From Candidatus Melainabacteria bacterium (GTDB lineage: Bacteria > Cyanobacteriota > Vampirovibrionia > LMEP-6097): a stretch of 64,000 nucleotides of DNA. The translations under genes and the position numbers were made by a program. The notes beneath the pieces were generated by a model, which worked only from the letters and a program-made list of their open reading frames with translations, was not told where the DNA came from and made no database searches. Within the stretch, counting starts at the first letter, position 1; every line of letters starts with the position of its first letter. This document shows, in pieces, positions 26,679 through 35,361 of this stretch. The stretch spans positions 47,314-111,313 of the forward strand of contig DUDT01000018.1 of NCBI GenBank assembly GCA_005110385.1, read 5' to 3'.

Positions 26679-29315
26679 TTGTTAACTAAATCACTTTATC
26701 TTTCAAGTATTAGATTCTTAACTAAGAATATTTGGCAATTCGCCTCTTTAATAACTGGCATAGTTCTTTCAGTAGCGATTATCACCGCCACTGATCTAGC
26801 TATAGAATCTGCTAAAAAATCTTTTGAACTTTCGACTGAAATTATAAATGGAAAAGCCACTCACCATATTATCAATAATTCAGGAAAGATAGATGAAGAG
26901 CTAGTTATAAATTTAGAGAATAAGTACAAACTCACAGTAACTCCAATCATCGAAGGTTTTGTCACAAAAAACAATCGTTTACTCAAAGTAATTGGCATAG
27001 ACCCTTTTAGTGATATAGCTTTTAGAAATATTTTCAAAGAATTTAATTCAAGAAAACAATATAATCCCTCAGCTTTTATCAATAAACTAGAAGGTTTTTT
27101 TACCACGAAGCATACCGGAGATAAGTTTAAAATTCTACCTGGTGACCCTTTCCTGATAGATCAAAACGACGAGACCTACCACTTAAAGCTTTACGGCATA
27201 ATTGATTCAGACAACGATCCTGCTAGTGCGTCCCTTGACAATCTTCTATTCATGGATATTTCTACTGCTCAAGAGTTATTAAAGTTACAGAATTATATAA
27301 GCAGAATAGATTTAATTCTGAAGCCAGAAGAGGAGAATGAATTAAAAAATATACTCTTCACCATAGATCCTAGTTTAGTTTTAATTAAATCTTCAGAACG
27401 CAATCAGGCTCAAGAGTCTATGACTAAATCTTTCAACGCAAATCTTAGCGCTTTAAGTCTTTTAGCTATGCTAGTTGGTATCTTTTTAATTTATAATACG
27501 ATGACATTTGCTGTTCTTCAGCGTCGCAAAATATTTGGCTTCCTCAGAACAATCGGCGTCAATCAAAAAGAAATCTTTTCTCTAATTATATTTGAATCAC
27601 TGTTATTTGCCATAATCGGTTCACTGATAGGTATAGGGTTAGGTTACTTACTCGCAAATGTTCTGTTAAGTTTTATCGTAAGAACTATTAATGATCTTTA
27701 CTTCGTTTTACAGGTAAGTCAGATAAATATCAGTAATATAACATTCCTCAAAGCTGGATTAATAGGTGTATTTGCTGCATTATTATCAGCTTTAGTACCA
27801 GCTTACGAAGCAAGTAACAGTCCTGTCACTAAAGTTCTGAAGAATATAGATATCGAAGAAACAGTCAAAAAATATCTTCCCAAGTTAAATATCGCAGGCT
27901 TAATTTTAATTTCTTTCTCTTTGCTATTATTCATGATTTTTGAAAAAAATATTTCAGCTTGTTTTTTCGGTTTATTTAGCATGGTTATTGGCTTCAGCTG
28001 CTTTATACCATTTCTCACCTATCATAGCGATTGTATTTTAGAACCACTGTATAAAAACACTTTTGGCTTAGCTTCTTTAATATCACTCAGAAGCCTCAAG
28101 AAAAATCTTAGCCGCAATGCAGTAGCTATCTCAGCACTTACCGTAGCTATTTCTCTATATCTTTCACTAGATATCGCCATTAATAGTTTCCGCAACACTG
28201 TAGAAGACTGGCTTTCAGCTTCTTTATTTGCAGATATTTACATATCCACTCCAAAACAAGTGTCACATCGCAACCATCTAATACTAAATAATAAGGTAAT
28301 AGAATTCACAAAAAGCTTTCAAACTCAAGATCTAATGGGCATTAGTGAATATCACCTGCGAGATGTAATAGGTGAATATGGCTCTACTAGAGTCGCAAGC
28401 ATAAATTCTCTACCTATAGTAAAAAATTCTTTTACCTTTAAAGAATCTACTGAAGATATTTGGAATAAATTTGATAGAGGTAGAGGTATTATAGCTTCCG
28501 CTCCTTATGCCTACAAACATAAAATTAAATGTAACGATAAAGTAAAACTTCATACAGATAAAGGATTACAAACATTTACCATTTTAGGAATATTTAGTGA
28601 TTACAGTTCAGACCAAGGTCTTTTAATGATGCATCAAGACCTATATCGTTCACTATGGGAAGATCCTAGTTTAAGCTCTCTCGGTATTTTCTTAAAAGAG
28701 CCTACCGAAACAGAATTAAAGAAGCCTAAGGAAAATAAAATCTATCTGCTAAGCAACAAAAAAAGCAATCCAAAACTAGATAAAATAAAAAATTATATCG
28801 AAGCTTATAAAACTGAAGCTGCCAATGTGAAACTTTCGCCAGTATTCTTCGAAATACGCTCAAACAAAGAACTTCTCAAAGAATCTTTAGAAATTTTTGA
28901 TAGAACATTCAGAGTAACATCAGCATTAAAAATCATCGCTGTTTTGGTAGCAGCTTTTGGTATATTCAGTGCTTTACTATCACTAATTATTGAAAGAGAA
29001 AAAGAATTCGCTCTTTTGAAAGCTTTAGGAATGTCTAAACAAGATATTCAAAAGTCAATTTCTTTACAAGCTTTTACCATGGGTTTACTTTCCAGCATTT
29101 TTGCTATACCGCTTGGCATTGCTTCAGCTTGGGTAATGATTTTCGTTATAAATCACCGCTCCTTTGGCTGGGATATAAATTTCTCACTCGATTTTAAAAG
29201 CATATTATTCGCAGCTCTAATATCAGTAACAGCAGCCTTAATAGCGGCGATCTTTCCAAGTCAAACTCAAGCCAAAGTCTCACCGAGGGAGCTAGAAAAG
29301 GATGAAGCATTTTAG
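26679..29315 (+). CDS. FtsX-like ABC permease (duplicated domain)
   Basis: An 878-residue inner-membrane permease with two FtsX-like modules. Membrane segments are visible near residues 17-40, 255-280, 298-335, 352-378, 398-450, 475-500, 740-770, 790-820 and 835-860. Large extracytoplasmic domains lie between the first and second, and before the last three, segments. The start is a TTG preceded by AAGGGAAG at a suitable distance. Later in-frame starts would cut the first membrane segment. It acts with the upstream ATPase; the downstream AttH-like protein is the usual companion. The substrate is unknown. Confidence 0.9.
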   Translation: MLTKSLYLSSIRFLTKNIWQFASLITGIVLSVAIITATDLAIESAKKSFELSTEIINGKATHHIINNSGKIDEELVINLENKYKLTVTPIIEGFVTKNNRLLKVIGIDPFSDIAFRNIFKEFNSRKQYNPSAFINKLEGFFTTKHTGDKFKILPGDPFLIDQNDETYHLKLYGIIDSDNDPASASLDNLLFMDISTAQELLKLQNYISRIDLILKPEEENELKNILFTIDPSLVLIKSSERNQAQESMTKSFNANLSALSLLAMLVGIFLIYNTMTFAVLQRRKIFGFLRTIGVNQKEIFSLIIFESLLFAIIGSLIGIGLGYLLANVLLSFIVRTINDLYFVLQVSQINISNITFLKAGLIGVFAALLSALVPAYEASNSPVTKVLKNIDIEETVKKYLPKLNIAGLILISFSLLLFMIFEKNISACFFGLFSMVIGFSCFIPFLTYHSDCILEPLYKNTFGLASLISLRSLKKNLSRNAVAISALTVAISLYLSLDIAINSFRNTVEDWLSASLFADIYISTPKQVSHRNHLILNNKVIEFTKSFQTQDLMGISEYHLRDVIGEYGSTRVASINSLPIVKNSFTFKESTEDIWNKFDRGRGIIASAPYAYKHKIKCNDKVKLHTDKGLQTFTILGIFSDYSSDQGLLMMHQDLYRSLWEDPSLSSLGIFLKEPTETELKKPKENKIYLLSNKKSNPKLDKIKNYIEAYKTEAANVKLSPVFFEIRSNKELLKESLEIFDRTFRVTSALKIIAVLVAAFGIFSALLSLIIEREKEFALLKALGMSKQDIQKSISLQAFTMGLLSSIFAIPLGIASAWVMIFVINHRSFGWDINFSLDFKSILFAALISVTAALIAAIFPSQTQAKVSPRELEKDEAF

Positions 29316-30509
29316 ATGAAGAAAAAAAATTCTAAATTACCAATAGTTTTAATATCTAGCTTAGTACTCATTCTCGTATTTTTAAGCTCTAAATTCTTTT
29401 CAAATACATCTTTTAATGAAAGACATTTTAAGCTCCAGAAACCTAGCGAATTACTTAAGCATGAAGAAATAGACACTAAGTTTGCCAAGGCATTGGATCC
29501 CTATGATTTCAATTTCCCCCAAGATCATGGTAGCCACGAAGAATTTAAAACTGAATGGTGGTATTATACTGGAAACTTAGAAGATGCTAATGGTCACAAA
29601 TTTGGCTATCAATTAACTATCTTTAGGAACGGATTAGAACCTATTTTTGATGCAGAAGCTAAGAAAAACGTCTTAAATAATTGGCAAACTAAGCAAATCT
29701 ATATGGCTCACTTTGCTATTACTGATATTAACAATAAAAAATTCTATTCTTTTGAAAAACTAGGCAGGGAAAGCTTAGGGCAAGCAGGTTCTAGAGCTAA
29801 CCCTTATAAAATCTGGGTTAAAAACTGGTCCATTCAATCAAGCCCTAAAGCTACTACTGAAAATATTTTCCCCATAATCCTTAGAGCTCAAGACAAGAAT
29901 GTAAGCATGAAACTAAATTTAAAACCAGTTAAACCAGTTACATTACAAGGTCTTGATGGTTTAAGCCAGAAAAGCAGTGGCGCTGGCAATGCTTCATACT
30001 ATTATTCGATCTCAAAATTAGCTAGTAAAGGAAAAATACAAATCGGCGATCAGGTATTTAGAGTTAAAGGGTTTAGTTGGCTAGATAGAGAATTTAGCAC
30101 AAGTTCGCTTGGAGGTACTTTAGTTGGCTGGGATTGGTTCGCTTTACAATTAGAAAATAATGTCGAGCTAATGTATTACAGACTTAGGGATCAAGAAAAC
30201 AATACGGATATAGTACACAGTAGTGGCGTTATAATAGATGCGGCTGGTGAAAAACATCCATTTACAGCACAAGATATAATTCTTAACAGTACAGAAAAAT
30301 TTAAAAGTAAATACAGTGGTGCTGAGTATCCAATTTCATGGACTATGGAAATTCCAAAGCTAGGTCTAAAAGTTAAAATTAAGCCTCTCCTAAAAGACCA
30401 GGAGCATCAAAATAATTATCCTTACTATGAAGGTGCTATAGAAGTTAACGGCGAGTTTAGTAAAAATAAAATCACAGGCAAGGGCTATATGGAATTAGTA
30501 GGATATTAA
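29316..30509 (+). CDS. AttH/CrtC-like lipocalin-domain exported protein
   Basis: A 397-residue protein with an N-terminal signal anchor (KLPIVLISSLVLILVFLSS) and two lipocalin-like barrels of the AttH/carotenoid-hydratase fold. Marks are the conserved HEEFKTEWWYYTGNLED and GYQLTIFR near residues 70-105, MAHFAITD, and GFSWLDREFSTS near 250-261. It starts directly after the permease stop and completes the common ATPase-FtsX permease-AttH cassette of diderm bacteria, probably acting in the periplasm on a lipid or hydrophobic molecule. No carotenoid genes are near, so enzyme activity on carotenoids is not implied. Confidence 0.85.
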   Translation: MKKKNSKLPIVLISSLVLILVFLSSKFFSNTSFNERHFKLQKPSELLKHEEIDTKFAKALDPYDFNFPQDHGSHEEFKTEWWYYTGNLEDANGHKFGYQLTIFRNGLEPIFDAEAKKNVLNNWQTKQIYMAHFAITDINNKKFYSFEKLGRESLGQAGSRANPYKIWVKNWSIQSSPKATTENIFPIILRAQDKNVSMKLNLKPVKPVTLQGLDGLSQKSSGAGNASYYYSISKLASKGKIQIGDQVFRVKGFSWLDREFSTSSLGGTLVGWDWFALQLENNVELMYYRLRDQENNTDIVHSSGVIIDAAGEKHPFTAQDIILNSTEKFKSKYSGAEYPISWTMEIPKLGLKVKIKPLLKDQEHQNNYPYYEGAIEVNGEFSKNKITGKGYMELVGY

Positions 30510-30512
30510 TCT

Positions 30513-30923
30513 ATGGCTATTAAAATCGGCACGGACCTCTGTGACCCTAAAAGAATAGAAAAAATTCTCAGACGTTACGGTAAAAAATTTATCGCCCGTA
30601 TACTCACTACAGAAGAACAAGACTATTTAGAGTTTGGCTTAAATCAAAAAAATTTAAAACCCTCTATCAATCATCGAATTGCAGCTAGATATGCTGCAAA
30701 GGAAGCTGTAGCTAAAGCACTTGGCACGGGCATAGGAAAAGAAATTAGCTTTCAAGACATATTAATTCTTAAATACGAAAATTCCTCTGCTCCGTATGTC
30801 AAACTAATTAACAACGCTGCTAAAGTCGCAGAGAAATTAGGTCTTAGTAAATGGGATATATCGATCAGTCATGAAAAGACTATGAGCATAGCAGTGGTAA
30901 TAGGTTATAGCGAAAATAATTAA
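30513..30923 (+). CDS. acpS: Holo-[acyl-carrier-protein] synthase
   Basis: Transfers 4'-phosphopantetheine from CoA to acyl carrier protein, activating fatty acid synthesis. The 136 residues include GTDLCDPKRIEK with the metal-binding Asp (about 7-9), the core ARYAAKEAVAKALGTG (about 58-73) and the late ISISHEKTMSIA. Usual E. coli AcpS length is 126. It starts 3 bp after the AttH-like gene, and its stop overlaps the probable start of the glycosyltransferase gene. Confidence 0.95.
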   Translation: MAIKIGTDLCDPKRIEKILRRYGKKFIARILTTEEQDYLEFGLNQKNLKPSINHRIAARYAAKEAVAKALGTGIGKEISFQDILILKYENSSAPYVKLINNAAKVAEKLGLSKWDISISHEKTMSIAVVIGYSENN

Positions 30924-31986
30924 GAAAAAGACTAAATTTAAAATACTTATTATTCGTTTAAGCGCACTTGGGGACATTGTTCATAGTTTCCCTGCATTAA
31001 AATATATAAATGCAAATCTAAAAGCTAATGATTTAAATTACTCTATAGATTTTCTAATTTATGAAAAATTTCAAGACCTTCTATTAGAGCTTAATTTTAT
31101 AAATAAAATTCATACCCTGAAAGATAAAAAATTCAGCACCATCATCAACACTATTGGAGATCTTATTAAGGAAAAATATGATTATGTCATAGATTTTCAG
31201 GGACTGCTTAAAACTAGTTTTATCAGCTTATTCTCTCTTGCTGAAAGAAGAGTAGGCTTTGCAGAACCTCGCGAAAAAATAGCTGGATTACTTTATGATA
31301 TGAAATTAAAACAGCATTCTATTTGGGATAAGAATTTTCATGTAGTTGAACATAATTTAAAATTAGCGAATTTTTTCCTGACAGAATTTTTTTTCCATGA
31401 ATTCTTTCAAGGTAAAATCCTAGAAACATATAAACCTAAAAAGATTTTACGCTCTGCTAAAAATACCCCACTAAGAAAAGTAGTACTCATCCCCTGCACG
31501 ACTTGGGAAACTAAATTCTGGTCAGAAAACCACTGGGTAAGCATCATAGAAAAAATCAGCGTAGAATTTCCAGCAGCTAAATTTTATCTCACTGGCATTC
31601 CTGCCGAAAAAGTTTACTTGGAATCCATTATCCATGAGTTACTACCACATAATTATCAAAAATGCACATTAGTCTTAGACAAAGGACTTACTGGTCTAAG
31701 AATGTTCTTTAAAGATGCCGATCTAATACTGGGAGTAGATACGGGTCCATTACACCTCGCTGCAGATACTCTCTATGATTCAGACTCTGCACAAATAATT
31801 GGAATCTACGGACCAACTTCCGCAAAACGCTCTGGACCATATAGCTTTGATTATCTTAGCTATGATGAAATCTATAACTGCACTGCTAGCCACAAAAGAA
31901 CCTTTAAAAAAGATGGTGGCTCTATGAATAAAATAAGCCCTGAAAAACTTTTTGAAAAGCTTTTAAGTATAGGGTTTTCACGTTAA
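30919..31986 (+). CDS. GT9 glycosyltransferase (heptosyltransferase family) with probable AUU start
   Basis: The full open frame runs from the acpS stop to 31986 and encodes about 355 residues. It opens with the classic family N-terminus KILIIRLSALGDIVHSFPALKYI, and later has VLIPCTTWETKFW, the acceptor/donor segment LILGVDTGPLHLAA and GIYGPTSAKRSGPY. The frame has no ATG, GTG or TTG before 31300, which lies past the whole N-terminal domain. The best start is ATT at 30919, overlapping the acpS TAA as ATTAA; AUA at 30916 is another choice. The enzyme adds heptose or a similar sugar to lipopolysaccharide core from inside the cytoplasm. The non-AUG start is inferred. Confidence 0.8.
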   Translation: MKKKTKFKILIIRLSALGDIVHSFPALKYINANLKANDLNYSIDFLIYEKFQDLLLELNFINKIHTLKDKKFSTIINTIGDLIKEKYDYVIDFQGLLKTSFISLFSLAERRVGFAEPREKIAGLLYDMKLKQHSIWDKNFHVVEHNLKLANFFLTEFFFHEFFQGKILETYKPKKILRSAKNTPLRKVVLIPCTTWETKFWSENHWVSIIEKISVEFPAAKFYLTGIPAEKVYLESIIHELLPHNYQKCTLVLDKGLTGLRMFFKDADLILGVDTGPLHLAADTLYDSDSAQIIGIYGPTSAKRSGPYSFDYLSYDEIYNCTASHKRTFKKDGGSMNKISPEKLFEKLLSIGFSR

Positions 31987-32023
31987 GTAAAATCAAGCTC
32001 TGAGGCTATGCAGCAGCTTAACC

Positions 32024-33139
32024 ATGATAAACTTAGCTCTAATGGACTTTATTTTCGTTCTGCTTAGCATACTGGTTATAACATTACTTATCGTGGTGCA
32101 TGAATTCGGACACTTTCTTGCAGCTAAGCTTTATGGTTTTCAGACGCCAATATTCGGTATAGGTATGCCTTTTGGACCATATATAGAAATATGCAAAAAA
32201 TGGGAGACTAGATTTCGCTTCTACTTTCTGCTTATCGGCGGCTTTGTTGCGATACCTGAAACCCATGATGAAACTAGTGAAGAAACTCTTCAAGAGCTTG
32301 ATGATTTAAAGCCTTTTCGCAAATTTCCAGTATTACCAAGAGCAGTAGTTGCCGTTGCTGGAGTAGCTTTTAATATCATATTTGCATTTTTACTTGCTGT
32401 AATCATGGCTATCAGCATTGGTTTACCTAAAATAGTACCTAGTACAGTGATAAAAGGTTTCACGAGTGATACTTCCGCAGCTAAAATATCCGGATTAGAA
32501 ATTGGTGATAAAATCTTATCTATAAACGGAATCGCTATCAATACTGGCACTCAGATGCAAAGTAAAATTGCAGAATTTAAAGATCAAGACATACAAATCA
32601 AACTAGCTAATAAAGATAAAATTTACTCAGTTCACTCAGAAGGCGTTATTGGAGTACAACTCGGTTACGAAAAAGAATATATAAAATCTGAAAATATTTT
32701 TAGTGCTATTTTCTCAGGGTTAAAATTCACCATCAGTGCGACTTTAATGATGATCTTTTCAGTTTTTGCCATTTTAGCTTCTCTTTTAGCTAAAGCCTTA
32801 AGTGTATTTGGTCTTCACTTAGATTTCGCGACAGCAAGCTTAGGTGATGTAAAAGGAATAGTAGGTATAGTCCAATTAATCACTCAAGATATAAAACATA
32901 ATATTTGGATGGTTCTGGAATTCGCATTTTTACTAAGCTTAAATCTTGCAGTTATAAACTTGTTACCTATACCAGCTTTAGATGGTGGTCATCTTTTATT
33001 TTTAGGCTACGAAGCCATATTCAAGAAAAAACCTTCGACTAAACTTCAAGACGGGTTAGTACAAGCTGGTTTTATATTCCTACTCAGTTTAATGCTGATA
33101 ACTACAATTAACGATATTCGATCATTCTTCGTTAAATAA
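32024..33139 (+). CDS. rseP: Site-2 intramembrane zinc metalloprotease RseP
   Basis: Cuts membrane-embedded anti-sigma factors and signal-peptide remnants within the inner membrane. The 371-residue chain has the zinc motif HEFGH in the first membrane segment (about 26-30), a PDZ-like domain near 150-215 (GLEIGDKILSINGIAI), and the second active-site motif LLPIPALDGGHLL near 312-324. It lies 37 bp after the GT9 gene on the same strand. Its end overlaps the end of the sigma-factor gene on the other strand by 8 bp. Confidence 0.94.
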   Translation: MINLALMDFIFVLLSILVITLLIVVHEFGHFLAAKLYGFQTPIFGIGMPFGPYIEICKKWETRFRFYFLLIGGFVAIPETHDETSEETLQELDDLKPFRKFPVLPRAVVAVAGVAFNIIFAFLLAVIMAISIGLPKIVPSTVIKGFTSDTSAAKISGLEIGDKILSINGIAINTGTQMQSKIAEFKDQDIQIKLANKDKIYSVHSEGVIGVQLGYEKEYIKSENIFSAIFSGLKFTISATLMMIFSVFAILASLLAKALSVFGLHLDFATASLGDVKGIVGIVQLITQDIKHNIWMVLEFAFLLSLNLAVINLLPIPALDGGHLLFLGYEAIFKKKPSTKLQDGLVQAGFIFLLSLMLITTINDIRSFFVK

Positions 33140-33995
33140 CGAAATCCTTCATAATCGTTCTCAGTTTCTGTAAAGACTTCTGGTGGAGCTGGCTCGCTCT
33201 AGACTCAGAAATATCTAAAATAGTACCTATTTCTTTAAAAGTTAGTTTTTCATAATGGTACAGCGAAATTATTAACCTTTCTCTTTCCTTTAGGCTATCT
33301 ATTGCAGCTGCAAGCTTATCTCTAACAAGGTTTGACTCAGCATAATCCTCAGTAGCCTCAGTTTTAGAAGGCATTTTATCCACTAAAGCCACGGATGACT
33401 CTTCTGATGAATTACCATTTTCTTGAGCATCTAGTGAAAATATCACCGCACTAGATTCTTGCTGCAGCACTCTTAAATCTTCACTTTCTATAGTTAAATG
33501 TTTTTTTATCTCTTCATCAGTTGGAGCGTAGCCTAAACGTGACTCTAACTCTGCTAATCTCTGATTAAATCTCTTCACTCTCTCTCGACTATTTCGTGAA
33601 AGAAAGTCTCTGGATCTTAAAAAATCAAGAATCGCTCCACGAATTCTATTAGTAGCGAAAGTATCAAATGAACAATCTTTGGTATTATCAAAGCGATCTA
33701 TAGCCTCAATAAGACCAATAGTCCCATAACCCATTAAATCTTCTTTATCGAAATCAGCTGTCTCTAATTGAGGGAACCTACCGACTACCCAATTTACCAA
33801 ATGAGCATACCTAATAATTAACTGTTCTCTAAGTTCAGTTTTTTTATTAACTTGGTTATATCTTGCCCATAGCCTTGTATTCTCAGCTTTTCTTTCAACG
33901 CTTTTAAGATTTAATTGCAGAGGATGAGATATAAGTAGTTCTTTTTTTGACTCCGTAGACCCCTTTGAATCAGATTGCGATGAGCTAGTTACCAT
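33132..33995 (-). CDS. fliA: RNA polymerase sigma factor of the FliA/WhiG (sigma-28) family
   Basis: A 287-residue alternative sigma factor for flagellar and chemotaxis-type genes. Region 2 is seen in FDKEDLMGYGTIGLIEAIDRFD and SFDTFATNRIRGAILDFLRSRD, and region 3 in the RERVKRFNQRLAELESRLG stretch. Region 4 is KERERLIISLYHYEKLTFKEIG and then SESRASQLHQKSLQKLR. A 45-residue N-terminal extension is Ser-rich. It follows the small membrane protein gene by 14 bp. A near-consensus sigma-28 promoter at 40448-40474 in this window is a likely target. WhiG/SigF-like regulators are an alternative reading. Confidence 0.9.
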   Translation of the reverse strand: MVTSSSQSDSKGSTESKKELLISHPLQLNLKSVERKAENTRLWARYNQVNKKTELREQLIIRYAHLVNWVVGRFPQLETADFDKEDLMGYGTIGLIEAIDRFDNTKDCSFDTFATNRIRGAILDFLRSRDFLSRNSRERVKRFNQRLAELESRLGYAPTDEEIKKHLTIESEDLRVLQQESSAVIFSLDAQENGNSSEESSVALVDKMPSKTEATEDYAESNLVRDKLAAAIDSLKERERLIISLYHYEKLTFKEIGTILDISESRASQLHQKSLQKLRTIMKDFVI

Positions 33996-34009
33996 AAATT
34001 ATTGCCGCC

Positions 34010-34372
34010 TTATTTTTTCAAACTTGATTGATCAAATACTTGAAGTTTTTTGTATCTCATCGCAAGTTCTTCCTCTCTACGCTGTAACCTTAATTCTCTC
34101 TTTTTTGCAAAGCTCTTGACATGTGCCCTCTGCACACTCTCAACAAGCAATCGTAAGATAAAAAAGGATATAAACGCAATAATGCTAGCAACAGTAAGCG
34201 TATCTACTATTAACGTCATAACATCAAGGTCTGCTTCCGATGAAAAAAGTCTCAAAATTAAAAGAACTGAAGCGCATAGAATGAAAATAATGCTAGACAA
34301 CACCGGAACCATCCTGCTGTATTTATCAAGCTGGGCCTTTAATGATGACTTTATTGCTTCTCTACTTTCCAC
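34010..34372 (-). CDS. Small two-helix membrane protein upstream of fliA
   Basis: A 120-residue protein with two hydrophobic helices near residues 23-45 (VLSSIIFILCASVLLILRLF) and 52-75. A basic cytoplasmic tail follows, VQRAHVKSFAKKRELRLQRREEELAMRYKKL, probably a coiled coil. The start is GTG with AGGAG about 4 bp before it. No known family is recognised. Its position 14 bp before the sigma-28 gene suggests a motility or regulatory role; this is context only. Confidence 0.65.
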   Translation of the reverse strand: MESREAIKSSLKAQLDKYSRMVPVLSSIIFILCASVLLILRLFSSEADLDVMTLIVDTLTVASIIAFISFFILRLLVESVQRAHVKSFAKKRELRLQRREEELAMRYKKLQVFDQSSLKK

Positions 34373-34632
34373 TATCTCCTATCTTCTCTGTTTTTCGTAT
34401 AACAGATATTCAAGACTTAATAATTCATATGCCAATATTCCATGCTTTAGATCCTTCATCTAAGAACATGAACCTGAGTATGAAAATCAAGAAATGGGGC
34501 CATACTACTAAAGATAATTCGTATTTTTCATTAAAGACCAGTTAAGCTTTCGAAGAATCTTTCAAATAATCCTTGATTTATTCAAAATGAGGAGTCATAA
34601 GAATTAAAAATAATATTTTCAACAACACTAAC
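34373..34632. other. 260-bp intergenic stretch between mlaE and the fliA cluster
   Basis: No gene here is convincing. On the minus strand there is a 26-codon ORF at 34379-34459 (MKDLKHGILAYELLSLEYLL..) ending just before the GTG of the small membrane gene. Other frames hold only fragments. No terminator-grade hairpin or consensus promoter was found by eye. The fliA cluster promoter probably lies here. Confidence 0.4.
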
Positions 34633-35361
34633 CTAGTGATACATAATCGGCGTCAAAAATCCATTAATTATAACAACTCCAATCAAAACAGCAGTAGATG
34701 CTCGACTAGTAGCTATACCTACATCCTTAGATGAATCACCAGCTGTAAGTGCACAGGTGACACAGACAATAACTGTATAGATATTAAATATCTCAGCTTT
34801 AATTAAAGGATAAAAATATTCTTTAAGGCTCGCATACCTCCACGCTGAGTCTAAAAACTCAAAATACTCTAACTTGATAGCGTAATTAGCCATTAACATG
34901 CCTGAGACCATGCTAACCAGCGCAGAAATAGCTAAAACGAAGGGAGTGAGTAAAATAATCGCAAATAGCTTAGGAGTCATTAAGTAATAAAGCTGATCGA
35001 TCTTCATGATTTTAAGAGCATCTAACTGATCACTGATTTTCATAGTAGCTATTTCAGCGGTAAAAGCAGTCCCACAACGTGCCGTAATCGCAAAAGCGAT
35101 AAATATCGGTGTAATTTCCTGTAAATTACTTAAAGTTATGGCAGCCCCGATGAGCTCTCTACCACCATATTTAATCAGCTCTGTAGCAGTATTAACAGTA
35201 ATAATTAAACTACTTACACAAGTCAAAACAAGAATCATCGGCAAAGACTCATAGGCAATAAAAACTAACTGCCTAACTAATTCTGTTTTTTCTACTTTAA
35301 AGGTAACTATCTGTTTTAAAGATAGATAAAAATTTAAAAAGCATAATCCTAAAAACTGCAA
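34633..35361 (-). CDS. mlaE: MlaE-family ABC transporter permease
   Basis: A 242-residue inner-membrane permease of the MlaE/YrbE family, which moves phospholipids between inner and outer membranes with MlaF and MCE-domain (MlaD) partners. Family marks are the RELIGAAITLSNLQEITPIFIAFAITA stretch and GTAFTAEIATMKISDQLDAL, with about five hydrophobic segments. The start appears to be a TTG immediately after the alaS stop, which suggests translational coupling. No mlaF or mlaD is adjacent. Presence of the family supports a diderm envelope. Confidence 0.9.
   Translation of the reverse strand: MQFLGLCFLNFYLSLKQIVTFKVEKTELVRQLVFIAYESLPMILVLTCVSSLIITVNTATELIKYGGRELIGAAITLSNLQEITPIFIAFAITARCGTAFTAEIATMKISDQLDALKIMKIDQLYYLMTPKLFAIILLTPFVLAISALVSMVSGMLMANYAIKLEYFEFLDSAWRYASLKEYFYPLIKAEIFNIYTVIVCVTCALTAGDSSKDVGIATSRASTAVLIGVVIINGFLTPIMYH

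Noticed and set aside
31300..31986. Glycosyltransferase starting at the ATG at 31300
   Set aside because: This start would remove the conserved N-terminal domain, which is intact and in frame upstream.
34379..34459. 26-codon ORF before the small membrane protein gene
   Set aside because: No ribosome site, a stop directly upstream and no recognisable features; kept only as a note.
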